A stretch of DNA of 36,691 nucleotides from CAYVMX01 sp964452725. Lineage in GTDB: Bacteria; Patescibacteriota; Gracilibacteria; JAHISY01. Below are positions 36,616 through 36,691 of this stretch, piece after piece. The DNA is taken from assembly GCA_964452725.1 (NCBI GenBank), contig CAYVMX010000010.1:1-36691 (forward strand). Direction: 5' to 3'. A program made the translations under genes and the position numbers. Positions within the stretch are counted from its first letter, which is position 1. Each line of letters starts with the position of its first letter. Below the pieces are notes generated by a model. The model worked only from the letters and a program-made list of their open reading frames with translations. It was not told the DNA's origin and did no database searches.

Positions 36616-36691
36616 GCCACCATAGCTCAGCTGGTAGAGCGGTCGCTTCGTAAGCGATAGGTCAGCGGTTCGAATCCGCTTGGTGGCTCCA
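36616..36691 (+). tRNA. tRNA-Thr (anticodon CGT)
   Basis: A complete cloverleaf: acceptor stem GCCACCA/TGGTGGC, D-arm GCTCAGCTGGTAGAGC, anticodon arm GTCGC-TTCGTAA-GCGAT with anticodon CGT (ACG codons), variable loop, T-arm with TTCGAAT, discriminator T and encoded CCA at the very end of the window. Confidence 0.95.

Noticed and set aside
1..36691. Phage, transposase, defence or toxin-antitoxin system
   Set aside because: I looked for integrases, transposases, Cas, restriction-modification and toxin motifs on both strands and saw none; the window is mostly housekeeping and biosynthesis.

Overview
This looks like part of a scaffolded bacterial genome: a run of 100 N sits at 24973-25072. Features seen directly are a compact layout with many 1-15 bp gaps and ATGA overlaps, TGA used as a stop, no recognisable Shine-Dalgarno sequence before any start I examined, several GTG starts, a short (381 aa) primary sigma factor, many small zinc-ribbon and unrecognised proteins, and a cell-wall set with SLH and peptidoglycan-binding repeats. 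My best guess (inference only) is a Candidate Phyla Radiation/Patescibacteria lineage with a fuller metabolism than usual, for example the Peregrinibacteria/Gracilibacteria side. A phylogeny of EF-G, RpoD or PdxS would decide this.

Layout. 1-2015: tRNA-Gln(CTG), a membrane protein, a 50 aa zinc protein, an RluA-type pseudouridine synthase and an unrecognised protein. 2010-7644: leuB and rpoD (minus), then sat diverging from an APS reductase gene, then a LigB-fold protein and a small helical protein. 7756-10020: an IscR-like regulator with a palindrome in its promoter, then nifU-type scaffold and iscS genes. 10065-13516: hypothetical proteins, maf, trpC, trpF and a basic YtxH/H1-like protein. 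13513-19849: an SLH surface protein, an LL-DAP-type aminotransferase, rsmE, a TyrA-PheA fusion, and a 3D-domain protein with four peptidoglycan-binding repeats. 19865-24035 (minus): glycosyltransferase, solute-binding protein, O-antigen-ligase-like protein and a membrane protein. 24095-25556: pdxS, assembly gap, the C-terminal end of pdxT, and a Cdd1-like helix-hairpin-helix protein. 25577-30898: transketolase as two separate subunit genes with a DUF192 lipoprotein and two zinc-ribbon genes between them, then a membrane protein, M16 peptidase and ndk. 31000-36691: sugar-phosphate transferase, two hypothetical proteins, aroD, U32 peptidase-family gene, fusA and tRNA-Thr(CGT).

How the genes fit together. 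The window is rich in biosynthesis: sulfate activation and APS reduction, Fe-S assembly (which the APS reductase needs), the shikimate/Trp/Phe/Tyr branch (aroD, trpC, trpF, tyrA-pheA), leucine (leuB), diaminopimelate or another amino acid (aminotransferase), PLP (pdxS/pdxT) and the non-oxidative pentose phosphate pathway (transketolase). No complete pathway is present, so the genes are scattered.

The strongest non-gene signal is a recurring extended -10 box, TGnTAAACT or TGnTAAAAT. In at least eight genes it lies 6-9 nt before the start codon without a -35 box, which predicts leaderless mRNAs. Other notable points are a dispersed repeat family (GTCATTCTGAGC...GAATCT and relatives), one copy of which reads in frame into the pdxT remnant beside the gap, and a palindrome between the -35 and -10 boxes of the IscR-like gene.
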